This document shows positions 8,041 to 16,915 of a stretch of DNA of 64,000 nt, piece by piece (within the stretch, counting starts at the first letter, position 1; the number at the start of each line of letters is the position of its first letter). A program made the translations under genes and the position numbers. Source of the DNA: Marinobacter zhejiangensis (lineage in GTDB: Bacteria > Pseudomonadota > Gammaproteobacteria > Pseudomonadales > Oleiphilaceae); assembly GCF_900114775.1 (NCBI RefSeq), contig NZ_FOUE01000001.1, positions 1,116,001-1,180,000 on the forward strand. Reading direction: 5' to 3'. Below the pieces are notes generated by a model, which was given only the letters and a program-made list of their open reading frames with translations, did no database searches and was not told where the DNA came from.

Positions 8041-10812
8041 GTGATTGTGCGTGTCATCGTTAGATTTCTGGTGGGGCTGGCAGCGGTGCTGTCCTGGCCA
8101 GTGGCGGCCGAGCCTCCACTGGTGTCACCGCAGCCGGTTCTGGGTATTGAAGACCTGCGCTGGCTGGATCAGCTCGATGACCTGAGCATTGGCGTGAGCA
8201 GTGGCCAGGTGCCCTTGGCCTTTCGTGCCTCTGAAGGCCAGATGGCCGGGACCTACATTGATTACCTCGATCGCATTGCCCGCAAGCTGGATGTGCCTCT
8301 GGTTCAGGTCGATGGTTCACTCCCGGAGTTGGAGCGTCTGCTTGACGCGGGTGAGCTTGATGCCGTGGTGGCCACGCGCCCGTTTGGCGAGTTGCCGCCG
8401 CAGGGGCGGGTGGTGACCGCGCCGTTGATGTCGCTGACTTATGGTCTGTTTGTGGATGCCGGTGATGCCAGCATCCGTACCCTTGCTGACCTTGAGCGGA
8501 GACGCATCGCCCTGGTGGAAAGTGACAGCAACCAGTTTCAGTTGCTGGAACCGGTAGAGAGCTTTCACCCCGTTCATGTTGCCAACATCAGTGAAGCGGT
8601 GAGCACGGTGTTGTCCGGGCAGGCGGATGCGTTTATTGGCCCGGTTCCGGTGGTCTCCGATTTCCTCCAGTCCGCGATGATCAACGGGATTGGCCTCGCC
8701 GTTCTGCTCGATAGCCTTCCGGTGGACGTGGTGCTGGAAGTCCGGAGCGATCAGGAGCAGTTGTTCCGGGTCCTGAACAGTGCTGTGGAGTCCATCAGTC
8801 ACAACGAACACCGGGAAATTCGGCAGGCCTGGCTGCCGCTGACGATTCCCCATGCCGGCGAACAACTGGAAGTAAACCTGACCGAGGTTGAGCTGGCCTG
8901 GCTCAAGCGTAATCCCAATCTGCGGATCGCCTACCGTGATCACTGGCCGCCGTTTGAGTTCATGGAGGACGACAAGATTCGCGGTTTGGTACCTGATCTG
9001 GTCGGCCGGATTGAAGGGCAGCTGGGGGTCAAGTTTGCCCAGCAACAGGTCGAAAGCCTCACCAGTGCCGAGCAGCAGCTCGCCAATGGTGAACTGGATA
9101 TCCTGCCGGCGTTGTCCCTGACGCCACAGCGGGAAGGGAAGTTCCTGTTTAGCCGCCCTTACCTGACACTCCCCATTTCCCTGGTGATTCGTGATGACGG
9201 CCGCTTTATCGGCGACTTGCGGGAACTTCGCACGGAACGGGTGGGGGTGGTCCGAGGTCAGGCCGGTTTCGATTATCTGCTGATCAACCACCCGGATCTG
9301 GACTTGTATCCGGTTACCAACGTTGAGGAAGGCTTGCTGGCGCTCTCCAACGGCGACCTGGATGTTATGGTGACGCAGATTCCGGCGGTCAGCTACACCG
9401 TGGCTCGACTTGGGCTGTCTAACCTTCGTATTACCAGTATCACGCCTTACCAGTATGAGCTGCGTTTCGCCGTCAATAAAAGCCGGCCAGAGCTGCTAAG
9501 GATCATCAACAAGACGCTCGGCAGCCTGGGCAGCGTTGAAACCGAAGAAATCTACAATCGCTGGATTCATCTGGATATCGAACAGGAAACGGACTACACC
9601 GTCGTGCGCCGGGTCATCCTGATCGCCCTGGTTGTGGTGCTGATCTTCCTGTACTGGAACCGCAAGCTGTCCCGGGAGGTGGATGAACGCATCCGTTCCG
9701 AGGAGGCGTTACGCCGGAGTGAAGATGAGCTGCGGGCGGCCAAGCAGGAAGCCGAACGCCTGGCCCGGGAAGCCGAGAGCGCCAACCGTGCCAAGAGCGA
9801 GTTCCTGGCGAACATGTCCCACGAAATCCGGACCCCGATGAACGCGGTGATCGGTTACAGCGATCTGCTCGACAAGAGCGTATCCGACCCCCGCCAGCGC
9901 AGCTATCTGGAGGCGATCCGGGCGGGCAGTCGCAGCCTGCTGATGCTGATCAACGACATCCTTGACCTCTCCCGCATCGAAGCGGGCAAGATGCGACTGG
10001 AGATTGGCCCACTGGCGGTTCGCCGTTTGCTGGATGATGTTCGCTACATTTTCGATCTGCGGGCCCGGGAGCAGGGAATCAGTCTCGATGTGTCGGTTGA
10101 CCCCGCCATGCCGGCCGTGATGATGCTGGATGAGACCCGTTTGCGGCAGGTGTTGTTCAACCTGGTGGGGAATGCCATCAAGTTTACTCACCAGGGCGGC
10201 GTAACCGTCAACGCGGGTGTTGACCTGTGCCACGCCGACGGCGAGTCGTTGAGCTGCCGCCTGATGATTACTGTCAGCGACAGCGGTATCGGGATTTCGC
10301 AAGACCAGCAGGAGCGGATATTCGATGCCTTCGAGCAGCAGGAAGGCCAGAGCAGCCGTAGGTACGGCGGCACCGGTCTCGGTTTGGCCATCAGCCGAAA
10401 GCTGGTCGTGATGATGGGCGGGGAGCTGACCGTAACCAGCGAGCCGGGGCAGGGCTCGACCTTTACGGTGTCGCTGCCAGATGTTGAAGTATCCGAAGAG
10501 CTGGTGGAAAGTGAAGATGTACCGGAGGCGACCGAGCAGCCGCTGGTGGAAACATTGAACATGCAGGAACGGGGCTGGCTTCGCCACCAGCTTGCCGAGG
10601 ATTTCGGCGACGAGTGGAAGTCCGTGCGGGAAAGCGGGGATCCGGAGCAAATGCGTTACTTTGCCAGCCGCGTACTGTCCTGGGGCCAGCGTTTCCGTTC
10701 CCGTACGGTGACCCTCTACGGGGAGAAACTGCTGGCCGACGTTGAGGCGTTTAACCTGGATGCCATCAATGCGGAGCTGGAGGGCTTCCCCCGGTTACTG
10801 GGTGAGGACTAG
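8041..10812 (+). CDS. Orphan sensor histidine kinase with two periplasmic solute-binding domains
   Basis: A 923-residue inner-membrane sensor (GTG start). Order: signal/anchor (1-24), first SBP_bac_3-type domain (about 45-275), second SBP domain (about 285-505, including [13 protein letters not shown]), transmembrane helix (about 521-541), coiled linker, HisKA with H594 in S-H-E-I-R-T-P, then HATPase with [14 protein letters not shown] and G-G-T-G-L-G-L. Architecture resembles the BvgS/EvgS group, but there is no receiver domain, and the last ~90 residues show no H-x-x-K-G phosphoacceptor. No response regulator gene is nearby. It probably senses an amino acid or similar small ligand; the target regulator is elsewhere. 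Confidence 0.9.
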   Translation: MIVRVIVRFLVGLAAVLSWPVAAEPPLVSPQPVLGIEDLRWLDQLDDLSIGVSSGQVPLAFRASEGQMAGTYIDYLDRIARKLDVPLVQVDGSLPELERLLDAGELDAVVATRPFGELPPQGRVVTAPLMSLTYGLFVDAGDASIRTLADLERRRIALVESDSNQFQLLEPVESFHPVHVANISEAVSTVLSGQADAFIGPVPVVSDFLQSAMINGIGLAVLLDSLPVDVVLEVRSDQEQLFRVLNSAVESISHNEHREIRQAWLPLTIPHAGEQLEVNLTEVELAWLKRNPNLRIAYRDHWPPFEFMEDDKIRGLVPDLVGRIEGQLGVKFAQQQVESLTSAEQQLANGELDILPALSLTPQREGKFLFSRPYLTLPISLVIRDDGRFIGDLRELRTERVGVVRGQAGFDYLLINHPDLDLYPVTNVEEGLLALSNGDLDVMVTQIPAVSYTVARLGLSNLRITSITPYQYELRFAVNKSRPELLRIINKTLGSLGSVETEEIYNRWIHLDIEQETDYTVVRRVILIALVVVLIFLYWNRKLSREVDERIRSEEALRRSEDELRAAKQEAERLAREAESANRAKSEFLANMSHEIRTPMNAVIGYSDLLDKSVSDPRQRSYLEAIRAGSRSLLMLINDILDLSRIEAGKMRLEIGPLAVRRLLDDVRYIFDLRAREQGISLDVSVDPAMPAVMMLDETRLRQVLFNLVGNAIKFTHQGGVTVNAGVDLCHADGESLSCRLMITVSDSGIGISQDQQERIFDAFEQQEGQSSRRYGGTGLGLAISRKLVVMMGGELTVTSEPGQGSTFTVSLPDVEVSEELVESEDVPEATEQPLVETLNMQERGWLRHQLAEDFGDEWKSVRESGDPEQMRYFASRVLSWGQRFRSRTVTLYGEKLLADVEAFNLDAINAELEGFPRLLGED

Positions 10813-10822
10813 AACGACGTGA

Positions 10823-11200
10823 TCAGAGGCAGTCGTACTGGCTTTGGCGGTCAAACGCGACCGAGACCATGTCGTAACCGGCATCGGATAACGAGCGGAT
10901 CAGTTCGCGGTCGTGTAGCAGGGTCATGCAGGCTTTATGAACACTGGCCTGGAGTTGTTCCTGCCCGGTAGCCGGGCCGATGCGGAAGTCGACGATGAGG
11001 TATTTCCGGTCAACAGCAGCGGTGACGGGAATGTCAGTCCGTTCGACGCTCTGGAAGCCAATGTAGGTTGCTTCGTCGGTGGCGAAAACTTCACTCATCA
11101 GCAGGTCGATATTCTCAGCCTGGCTGGACATGGAAACCGACAGACCCGCCAGAAGCAGAGCGAACTGCAGGTGGCGCTGGAATCGTGGAAAGTGTCGCAT
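10823..11200 (-). CDS. Small periplasmic protein of unknown function
   Basis: A 125-residue protein with a clear Sec signal peptide: basic M-R-H-F-P-R-F-Q-R, hydrophobic core A-L-L-L-A-G-L-S-V, cleavage after S-S-Q-A. The mature part has two cysteines, one in K-A-C-M and one in the C-terminal Y-D-C-L, that could form a disulphide in the periplasm. I do not recognise the family. It converges on the sensor kinase gene (10 bp between stops). Its start lies 18 bp from an AT-rich intergenic region with an 8-bp inverted repeat at 11218-11244, so it may be regulated on its own. Confidence 0.7.
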   Translation of the reverse strand: MRHFPRFQRHLQFALLLAGLSVSMSSQAENIDLLMSEVFATDEATYIGFQSVERTDIPVTAAVDRKYLIVDFRIGPATGQEQLQASVHKACMTLLHDRELIRSLSDAGYDMVSVAFDRQSQYDCL

Positions 11201-11217
11201 CGTCTGACCCTACGTTG

Positions 11218-11244
11218 TGTAACGAACGGAAATATATCGTTACA
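11218..11244. promoter_or_regulatory. 8-bp perfect inverted repeat, candidate operator
   Basis: TGTAACGA (11218-11225) and its exact complement TCGTTACA (11237-11244) are separated by 11 bases, inside an AT-rich stretch 18 bp upstream of the minus-strand start at 11200. There is no T-run, so it is not an intrinsic terminator. Position and symmetry fit a dimeric repressor site for the 10823-11200 gene; the protein that binds is unknown. Confidence 0.4.
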
Positions 11245-11403
11245 AAGATTGTTGCAGATCACAGGTTATCTTTCCTGAATTTTTGGAAGGATTTTTCAAT
11301 TGTTTGCGATTTGGTTAAAAACCAACCAGGTTTCTCTGGCGCTTTCTGGGCAACGGGGGATCAACTATGATGAATGTACCGTCGAACAGGGAGTGAACAA
11401 CCG

Positions 11404-11997
11404 ATGTTTCAGCTTGTTTTCAAAGGTGAATGTACGCCAAACACGGATCTGAATACGGCCCGTAATAATGCCCGGGCACTGTTCAAGGCTTCTCTGGATC
11501 AGGTCGACAAGATGTTCAGTGGCCAGCGGGTGGTCATTCGTAACAAGCTGGATGAGGCCCAGGCTGAAAAGTACCGCCAGGTGTTGCAGAAGCACGGGAT
11601 GATTGCCCATGTCGAGCCTATGGTCGCAGCGGCCCCAACACCTGCGCCAGCACCGACGTCAACCCCTGAGTCGGCCCCAGAGCCACGACCGGCACCGGCC
11701 GCGCCGCAAGCGAGTGCACCGGCCGCAGATCCGGTGGCGGTGGAGCCGGGCGACCGGTTGCAGGTGGCCGGGGACAAGGTGGACAGTATTCTCTCTGGCT
11801 CAGGTCTCACCCTGGATCCGGTCGGGGTGACCCTGGCGGAAGCGGAAGAGGTTGAAGTGCCGATGTTTGAACACCTGGATGAGTGGACAGTGGCACCCGC
11901 CGGCAGTGATATCGGTGTGGAGCGGGACTTACCTCCACCGCTGGTGCCGGATACGTCGCACCTGTCCCTGGCAGAAGACGATAACCACAAGGACTGA
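11404..11997 (+). CDS. Unknown protein: small N-terminal domain plus proline/alanine linker
   Basis: A 197-residue protein. Residues 1-70 form a compact domain (F-Q-L-V-F-K-G-E..., L-F-K-A-S-L-D-Q-V..., F-S-G-Q-R-V-V-I) of a kind I have seen at the N-terminus of several uncharacterised proteobacterial proteins. Residues ~72-115 are a repetitive A-P-T-P/A-P linker, and the C-terminal part is acidic. There is no signal peptide. ATG 11404 has AGGGAG upstream; an in-frame ATG at 11374 has no such site. The patatin gene starts 10 bp after its stop, so the two are probably co-transcribed. Function unknown. Confidence 0.75.
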   Translation: MFQLVFKGECTPNTDLNTARNNARALFKASLDQVDKMFSGQRVVIRNKLDEAQAEKYRQVLQKHGMIAHVEPMVAAAPTPAPAPTSTPESAPEPRPAPAAPQASAPAADPVAVEPGDRLQVAGDKVDSILSGSGLTLDPVGVTLAEAEEVEVPMFEHLDEWTVAPAGSDIGVERDLPPPLVPDTSHLSLAEDDNHKD

Positions 11998-12007
11998 TTC
12001 CATTACC

Positions 12008-14239
12008 GTGACCCGCGCACTTATTCCCTTACTCCTGTTGTGCCCGTTGTTGGCCTGGACGTCGGCCAATGCCAATGAATCGGAACCGGGGGATGGCCTG
12101 GAACCCCAGCGACCCAGAATTGGCCTGGTGCTGAGTGGCGGTGGTGCCAAAGGCCTGGCGCATGTGGGGGTGCTTCGGGTGCTGGAGGAGATCCGGGTGC
12201 CGGTCGACTACATCGCCGGTACCAGTGCGGGGTCGGCCGTTGCTGCGATGTACGCGCTCGGCATGCCGGTGGACGAGATCGAACAGCGCTTCATCAATAT
12301 GAACTGGAAATCCAGTTTCCAGGACACGCCGGGGCGGCATTACCAGCCGATTCACCGTAAGGATCAGGCCTGGCGCTATCCGCTGTCACCGGGCCTGGGG
12401 GTCCGCTCCGATGGCTTTCACCTGGGGCGAGGCCTGATCTCCGGTCAGAACCTCGGCTTTATCCTCAACGGCATCACGGCGGAAGCCGCGACGGTTCGCG
12501 ATTTTGACCAGTTGCCCATCCCCTTCCGGGCGGTAGCGACAGATCTGGGCACTGGCGAGGAAGTGGTGATCGGGCAGGGCGACCTGGCAAAAGCGATTCG
12601 TGCCAGCATGAGTATTCCCGGTGTTTACGCGCCCGTGGAGCTGGATGGCAAGCTGCTGGTGGATGGCGGTATTGCCAATAACATCCCGATCAGCGTAGTT
12701 CGGGGCATGGGCGCGGACATCATTATTGCGGTGGATATCTCCGACTCACTGGCCCATGGCCAGAGCCTGAGAGAAGCGTTCTCGGTGGTCGGCCAGCTCA
12801 CCACAATGTTGACCCGGACCAATGCCCTGGCCCAGTTGCAGTTGCTGGGGGATCAGGATGTTCTGTTGCAGCCGGACCTGGAAGGCCTGAGCTCGGCGGA
12901 TTTCTATAAAGCGCCGTTGCTGATCGAGATTGGCGCGACGACAGCGCGGGCCCATGCCAGTGAGCTGCATGCCCTGGCTGTCGATGAAAACGAATGGCAA
13001 CGCTACGTGGAGCGGCGGTCGGTCCGGGATTTCCAGTCCGGCCCCATTGTGGGGATCGAGGTCGCCGAAGGGAGTGGACGGGTATCCTCTGAATTCATTG
13101 AGGCGCGCATCAGCCAGCCCATCGGTGAACCTCTGGATGTGGCCCGTCTGGAGGAAGACCTGAAGCGTATCTACGGCCTTGGCTATCACGAAACCGTCGG
13201 CTACCGACTGTCGTCTTCGGACATGGGCTCAGTGCTCGATCTGGATGCCCAGGAAAAAAGCTGGGGCCCCAACTACCTCAGTTTTGGGTTGGGGTTTGAA
13301 GACAACTTCCGTTATGACACCCACTTCAATGCATCGGCAGAACTGCGTATGACCGGGCTTAACAGTCGCGGTGGTGAGTGGCTGACCGGTGTTCAACTGG
13401 GCACCGACCCCTACGTCCGTTCCGAATGGTTTCAGCCTCTGGATTACGGCTTTAATCGTTTTATTACCCTGGGGGCCCAGTACGAGCGGGAAAGTTTCAA
13501 CCTGTTCGAGCCCGGTGGGCAGAGGGTGTCTGAGGCCGATATCAGTCGGCGCCAGGTGGATCTGTCGGCAGGGTTGGAACTGGGGGTCAATGGTGAGGTC
13601 AGGCTTCGCTATGCCCGGGGCTATACCAAGACCGAGGACCTGTTGGGTGCCTTGGTGTTCCAGGACGAACGGGTGGACCAGGGCAGTGTGGAGCTGCGCT
13701 TGGTGTATGACTCCATGGATGACCCGTTTTTACCGTCTCTGGGGAGCTTTGCCGGATTGAAAGGGCGCTTCGAGCGGCCTGGCCTGGGAGCAGACCGGGA
13801 CTATGATCGAGTCTCGATGATGCTCTCCAAAGCGGGTGGCTGGAAAAACTACTACCTGATTGGATCGATCTATGCGGACGTGGTCACTCAGGGCGAAGCC
13901 GGCTACGAAGATTATATCTTGTTAGGCGGCTTCCGCCGTCTGACCGGCTTCAGTTACGGTGAGGTCAGCGGCCAGGACGCGGCGCTGGTTTCGCTGGTGG
14001 GCTACCGAAAGTTTGGAGGGCCCTTTGTGCCTTTCTTTGCCGGTGGCGCCTTTGAAGCTGGCAATGGCTGGGATTCGATCAGCGACGCCCGTTGGGGAAA
14101 TACCCTCAAGTCCTGGACCCTGTTTGCCGGAATTGACAGCTTTTTGGGGCCGGTTCAGCTGTCAACGTCTCACAGCACTCAGGAGGATTGGACCGTCACC
14201 CTCAATGTAGGCTACTACCTGGGGCGCCTGTTCGACTGA
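12008..14239 (+). CDS. Patatin-like phospholipase with C-terminal outer-membrane barrel (PlpD type)
   Basis: A 743-residue protein with a signal peptide (V-T-R-A-L-I-P-L-L-L-L...A-N-A). The patatin domain (about 30-300) carries the oxyanion loop G-G-G-A-K-G, the nucleophile elbow G-T-S-A-G-S and the catalytic D-G-G. A POTRA-like region and a BamA/surface-antigen beta-barrel with alternating aromatic strands fill the rest. This is the type Vd secretion layout known from P. aeruginosa PlpD: the barrel exports the fused lipase A1/A2-like domain. The start is unclear: GTG 12008 lies 14 bases after AAGGA (11989-11993), whereas an in-frame ATT at 12002 is better spaced. It follows the 11404-11997 gene by 10 bp. 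Confidence 0.9.
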   Translation: MTRALIPLLLLCPLLAWTSANANESEPGDGLEPQRPRIGLVLSGGGAKGLAHVGVLRVLEEIRVPVDYIAGTSAGSAVAAMYALGMPVDEIEQRFINMNWKSSFQDTPGRHYQPIHRKDQAWRYPLSPGLGVRSDGFHLGRGLISGQNLGFILNGITAEAATVRDFDQLPIPFRAVATDLGTGEEVVIGQGDLAKAIRASMSIPGVYAPVELDGKLLVDGGIANNIPISVVRGMGADIIIAVDISDSLAHGQSLREAFSVVGQLTTMLTRTNALAQLQLLGDQDVLLQPDLEGLSSADFYKAPLLIEIGATTARAHASELHALAVDENEWQRYVERRSVRDFQSGPIVGIEVAEGSGRVSSEFIEARISQPIGEPLDVARLEEDLKRIYGLGYHETVGYRLSSSDMGSVLDLDAQEKSWGPNYLSFGLGFEDNFRYDTHFNASAELRMTGLNSRGGEWLTGVQLGTDPYVRSEWFQPLDYGFNRFITLGAQYERESFNLFEPGGQRVSEADISRRQVDLSAGLELGVNGEVRLRYARGYTKTEDLLGALVFQDERVDQGSVELRLVYDSMDDPFLPSLGSFAGLKGRFERPGLGADRDYDRVSMMLSKAGGWKNYYLIGSIYADVVTQGEAGYEDYILLGGFRRLTGFSYGEVSGQDAALVSLVGYRKFGGPFVPFFAGGAFEAGNGWDSISDARWGNTLKSWTLFAGIDSFLGPVQLSTSHSTQEDWTVTLNVGYYLGRLFD

Positions 14240-14261
14240 TCGTCTGGTTGCAGGCCAGCGC

Positions 14262-14654
14262 TCAGTATTCAGTGTCGAGCAGGGGGGCAACCAGATAGAG
14301 TTCCGGCTGACAGGGGCCAGTCATAGGTCGCCGCAAAAGTGCCTTATATTCATCCCCGGTATTTGCGCCTTGTGGCAGGCGATGGAAGACAATGTCGTCG
14401 CCGGGGAAAAATTGCCAGGTGGCGAAGGTCGGGTCTGTCAGGGCGCTTGTCGTCGACAGCAAGGTTGCAATGCCTCTGATCTGGCTCCAGGCGCACAGTG
14501 GCTGAGGGCGCGTGGGCTCGGGAGAGGTCTGGTGAGTACCTGCCTCGGTGGCACTGGGCAACGGGGTCGCCGGTTGGGGGCTGGTGGCACAGGCGCTCAG
14601 CAGTGTCGCTGTTAGCAGGATCGCTGGGAAACCGGTGAACTCAGGGTGATTCAT
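14262..14654 (-). CDS. Small putative lipoprotein
   Basis: A 130-residue protein with a lipoprotein signal: a hydrophobic stretch A-I-L-L-T-A-T-L-L followed by the lipobox L-S-A-C (Cys about residue 21). A proline/threonine-rich linker follows, then a C-terminal domain with two cysteines (P-L-C-A-W and G-P-C-Q-P). I do not recognise the family. Its ATG at 14654 overlaps the end of the GntR-type regulator by 14 bases on the same strand, so the two are translationally coupled. It converges on the patatin gene. Confidence 0.65.
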   Translation of the reverse strand: MNHPEFTGFPAILLTATLLSACATSPQPATPLPSATEAGTHQTSPEPTRPQPLCAWSQIRGIATLLSTTSALTDPTFATWQFFPGDDIVFHRLPQGANTGDEYKALLRRPMTGPCQPELYLVAPLLDTEY

Positions 14655-15324
14655 GGTTGGCCTTGTTGGCGTCGATGCAGGCGATGACGTTTTCACACTG
14701 ATGAGTGGCATAGCGTTGGATAATGTCACAGAGTCCTTCTTCATCGTGTCGGCCAATCGCGTCCAGTGATTGGCGCATATAAATCAGGTTGCCATTGAGA
14801 GTCTCGGGGCCACCGTGCTTGAAGGCCGCAAAGGCACAGCGTTTGGCGGACGGCCACAGATCTTCAATGGCAGAGACAATAAAGTAGTTATCCGCATAGG
14901 CCAGTGATGCCTGGGTGTACTGAATGCCGAGGTCCAGAAACGTTAGTAAGTCGTTGTTCTGGTAGCAGGTCTGCATGTTGCCGTAGAGCGACTCCAGGCG
15001 TTCCATATCGGCCGGTTGCCACTCCCGCGCAAGCTTTCGTCCTGTATGGCTCAGGTAGAGTGCCAGAGTGTCGTAGAGGCTGTGAATGAAAAAACGGTCG
15101 AGGTCGGTAACGAAAGCGCCTTTTCTCGGCACGTTCCTGACCATATGGCGCTTTTCCAGCAGCAACAACCCTTCCCGGATGGAACCGTGGCTGACATCCA
15201 GTTTCTTTGCCATGGTGCCTTCATAGATCCGCTCGCCGGATTTCAGTTGGCCGAACACAATCAGGGACTCGATATGGCGGGCAACTTGCTCGGTTAGGGT
15301 TTCTCGTGGTTTGAAGGCTGTCAT
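14641..15324 (-). CDS. GntR/FCD-family transcriptional regulator
   Basis: About 227 residues. The N-terminal winged helix (L-T-E-Q-V-A-R-H-I-E..., G-S-I-R-E-G-L-L-L-L-E) is the GntR DNA-binding domain. The helical C-terminal region, with R-x-x-L-x-x-x-Y-type helices, fits the FCD (FadR C-terminal) effector domain, whose ligands are usually small carboxylates. I took ATG 15324; an in-frame GTG at 15354 would add ten residues, and neither has a strong ribosome binding site. The only co-directional partner is the downstream lipoprotein gene, overlapping by 14 bases, so the regulated pathway cannot be read from context. Confidence 0.82.
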   Translation of the reverse strand: MTAFKPRETLTEQVARHIESLIVFGQLKSGERIYEGTMAKKLDVSHGSIREGLLLLEKRHMVRNVPRKGAFVTDLDRFFIHSLYDTLALYLSHTGRKLAREWQPADMERLESLYGNMQTCYQNNDLLTFLDLGIQYTQASLAYADNYFIVSAIEDLWPSAKRCAFAAFKHGGPETLNGNLIYMRQSLDAIGRHDEEGLCDIIQRYATHQCENVIACIDANKANHESP

Positions 15325-15395
15325 GAACGGGCTTTTGTCGGATTTGGAATACACCTCGGCGGCACTGGCCGGGCAACCATGGTCTCACAATCATA

Positions 15396-15417
15396 AGCCC
15401 CGGAAAACGGCGGGGCT
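15396..15417 (-). terminator. Hairpin downstream of cardiolipin synthase gene (weak terminator)
   Basis: AGCCCCG (15396-15402) pairs with CGGGGCT (15411-15417) over an 8-base loop, 62 bases after the cls stop. It lacks the U-run of a classical terminator on the minus strand, so it may only stabilise the 3' end. Confidence 0.3.
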
Positions 15418-15478
15418 CTCACTGCTCATTGGTGGGCGTGCAAAGAGCCGCTCTCGAGGCCGCAGGCAAGGCAGCGGG

Positions 15479-16915
15479 TCACAGCAACGGTGCCAGCAGC
15501 CGCACCGCACGGCAACTGATCCGGAAGAGCAATGAACGGTCACGATAGTCTCTGGCGGTCATCAGCCGACACTCCTGCAAATCGTTGGTCAGCATGGTAT
15601 CGACATCCTGGACAAAGGCGGCTGCCGTGGACAGGGCGGTGATCTCGAAATTCAGCCGCATTGAGCGATTGTCCAGGTTGGCGGTACCAATGGCTGCGTA
15701 GCGGTCATCCACCAGCACGACTTTCTGGTGCATGAAACCCTGCTGGTATTGATAGATACCAATGCCGGCCCGGCTGGCCTGAACCAGGTAAGAGTAAGCT
15801 GCCATCCGAATAAGCTGGTTGTCGGATTTTTCCGGGATAAGAATACGGACATCCACACCCCGCAACGCCGCCAGTTCAAGCGCGTTGATAATCTGCAGGT
15901 CCGGAACAAAGTAAGGGGACGCAATCCAGACTCGCTCACGGGCGTTGTTGATGCAGTTCAGAAAGAACAGGGTGCAGGTTTCATGGGGGTCTGCAGGTCC
16001 AGTCGGCAGAATCAGTGCCTCCTGGTCACCGGCAGGGTGGGCGTCCAGGGGCCAGTCCAGTTGCGGGAGTTCATTGCTGGCCCAGTTCCAGTCTTCCAGC
16101 CAGGCCAGCTGGAGGCCGAGCACGGCGGGCCCCTGAATCTGGCAATGAGTATCACGCCATGGTTCCTGGCCCATCGCCGTACCCAGGTATTCGTCACCCA
16201 GGTTGATGCCACCTACGAAACCGACGGTGCCGTCGCAGATCAGCAGCTTGCGATGGTTGCGGAAATTGATCTGGAAACGCCGCCGGCGCACGTTGCCGTC
16301 CCCGAATGAGGCTACCTGAGCACCAGCGGCGACCAGCTCTTTCAGGTACTTGGATGAGAGCGAAAAGCTGCCAATGTCATCGTACAGGAACCAGACCTTA
16401 ACCCCATCGGCCAGCTTTCGTTTCAGGATGCTCTTGATGCGCTGACCGACCCGGTCGGAACGGATGATATAGAACTCCAGCAGTATGTAGTGGCTGGCCT
16501 TCTCCATGGCGTCAAACAGCGCCTGGAAGGTTGCCTCGCCGTCCTTGAGCACGGTGCAGTGATTGCCCGCGGTGAAGGGTTGGCGGGCGAGCCTGCTGAA
16601 CACTTTGAGGTCATCGCTGAACTCGCCGTCGCCGGGAGAGAGCACTGTGTTGGGCTGGCTTTCGAACCGGTCAAACAGCGGCTGCAGTGACTGGTCGCCG
16701 GTACGGCGGGCGCGGACATAGCCGGTAAAACGATTGCGCCCGAACAGCAGGAACAGTGGCACGGCAACGTAAGGGGCGCCTATCAGGCCCATGATCCAGG
16801 CGATGGCGCCGGGCGCGGTACGGTAGGTCAGCAGCACCCGGTAGACGCACGATAGTGCCAGTGCGTAAAGCAGGAACAGACCAAGGGCAATCAGCGATGA
16901 CAGATCCTGCGTCAT
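15479..16915 (-). CDS. cls: Cardiolipin synthase
   Basis: A 478-residue phospholipase-D-superfamily enzyme of the inner membrane that condenses two phosphatidylglycerols into cardiolipin. Two N-terminal membrane helices (about 8-30 and 36-57) precede two HKD motifs: H-R-K-L-L-I-C-D with downstream G-G-I-N, and H-Q-K-V-V-L-V-D with downstream G-T-A-N. Length and layout match ClsA. Its start codon overlaps the stop of the upstream AraC-type gene (ATGA at 16912-16915), so expression is coupled to the regulator. A hairpin follows its stop. Confidence 0.94.
   Translation of the reverse strand: MTQDLSSLIALGLFLLYALALSCVYRVLLTYRTAPGAIAWIMGLIGAPYVAVPLFLLFGRNRFTGYVRARRTGDQSLQPLFDRFESQPNTVLSPGDGEFSDDLKVFSRLARQPFTAGNHCTVLKDGEATFQALFDAMEKASHYILLEFYIIRSDRVGQRIKSILKRKLADGVKVWFLYDDIGSFSLSSKYLKELVAAGAQVASFGDGNVRRRRFQINFRNHRKLLICDGTVGFVGGINLGDEYLGTAMGQEPWRDTHCQIQGPAVLGLQLAWLEDWNWASNELPQLDWPLDAHPAGDQEALILPTGPADPHETCTLFFLNCINNARERVWIASPYFVPDLQIINALELAALRGVDVRILIPEKSDNQLIRMAAYSYLVQASRAGIGIYQYQQGFMHQKVVLVDDRYAAIGTANLDNRSMRLNFEITALSTAAAFVQDVDTMLTNDLQECRLMTARDYRDRSLLFRISCRAVRLLAPLL

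Noticed and set aside
11852..12007. N-terminal extension of the patatin protein.
   Set aside because: It overlaps the preceding gene and would bury the signal peptide.
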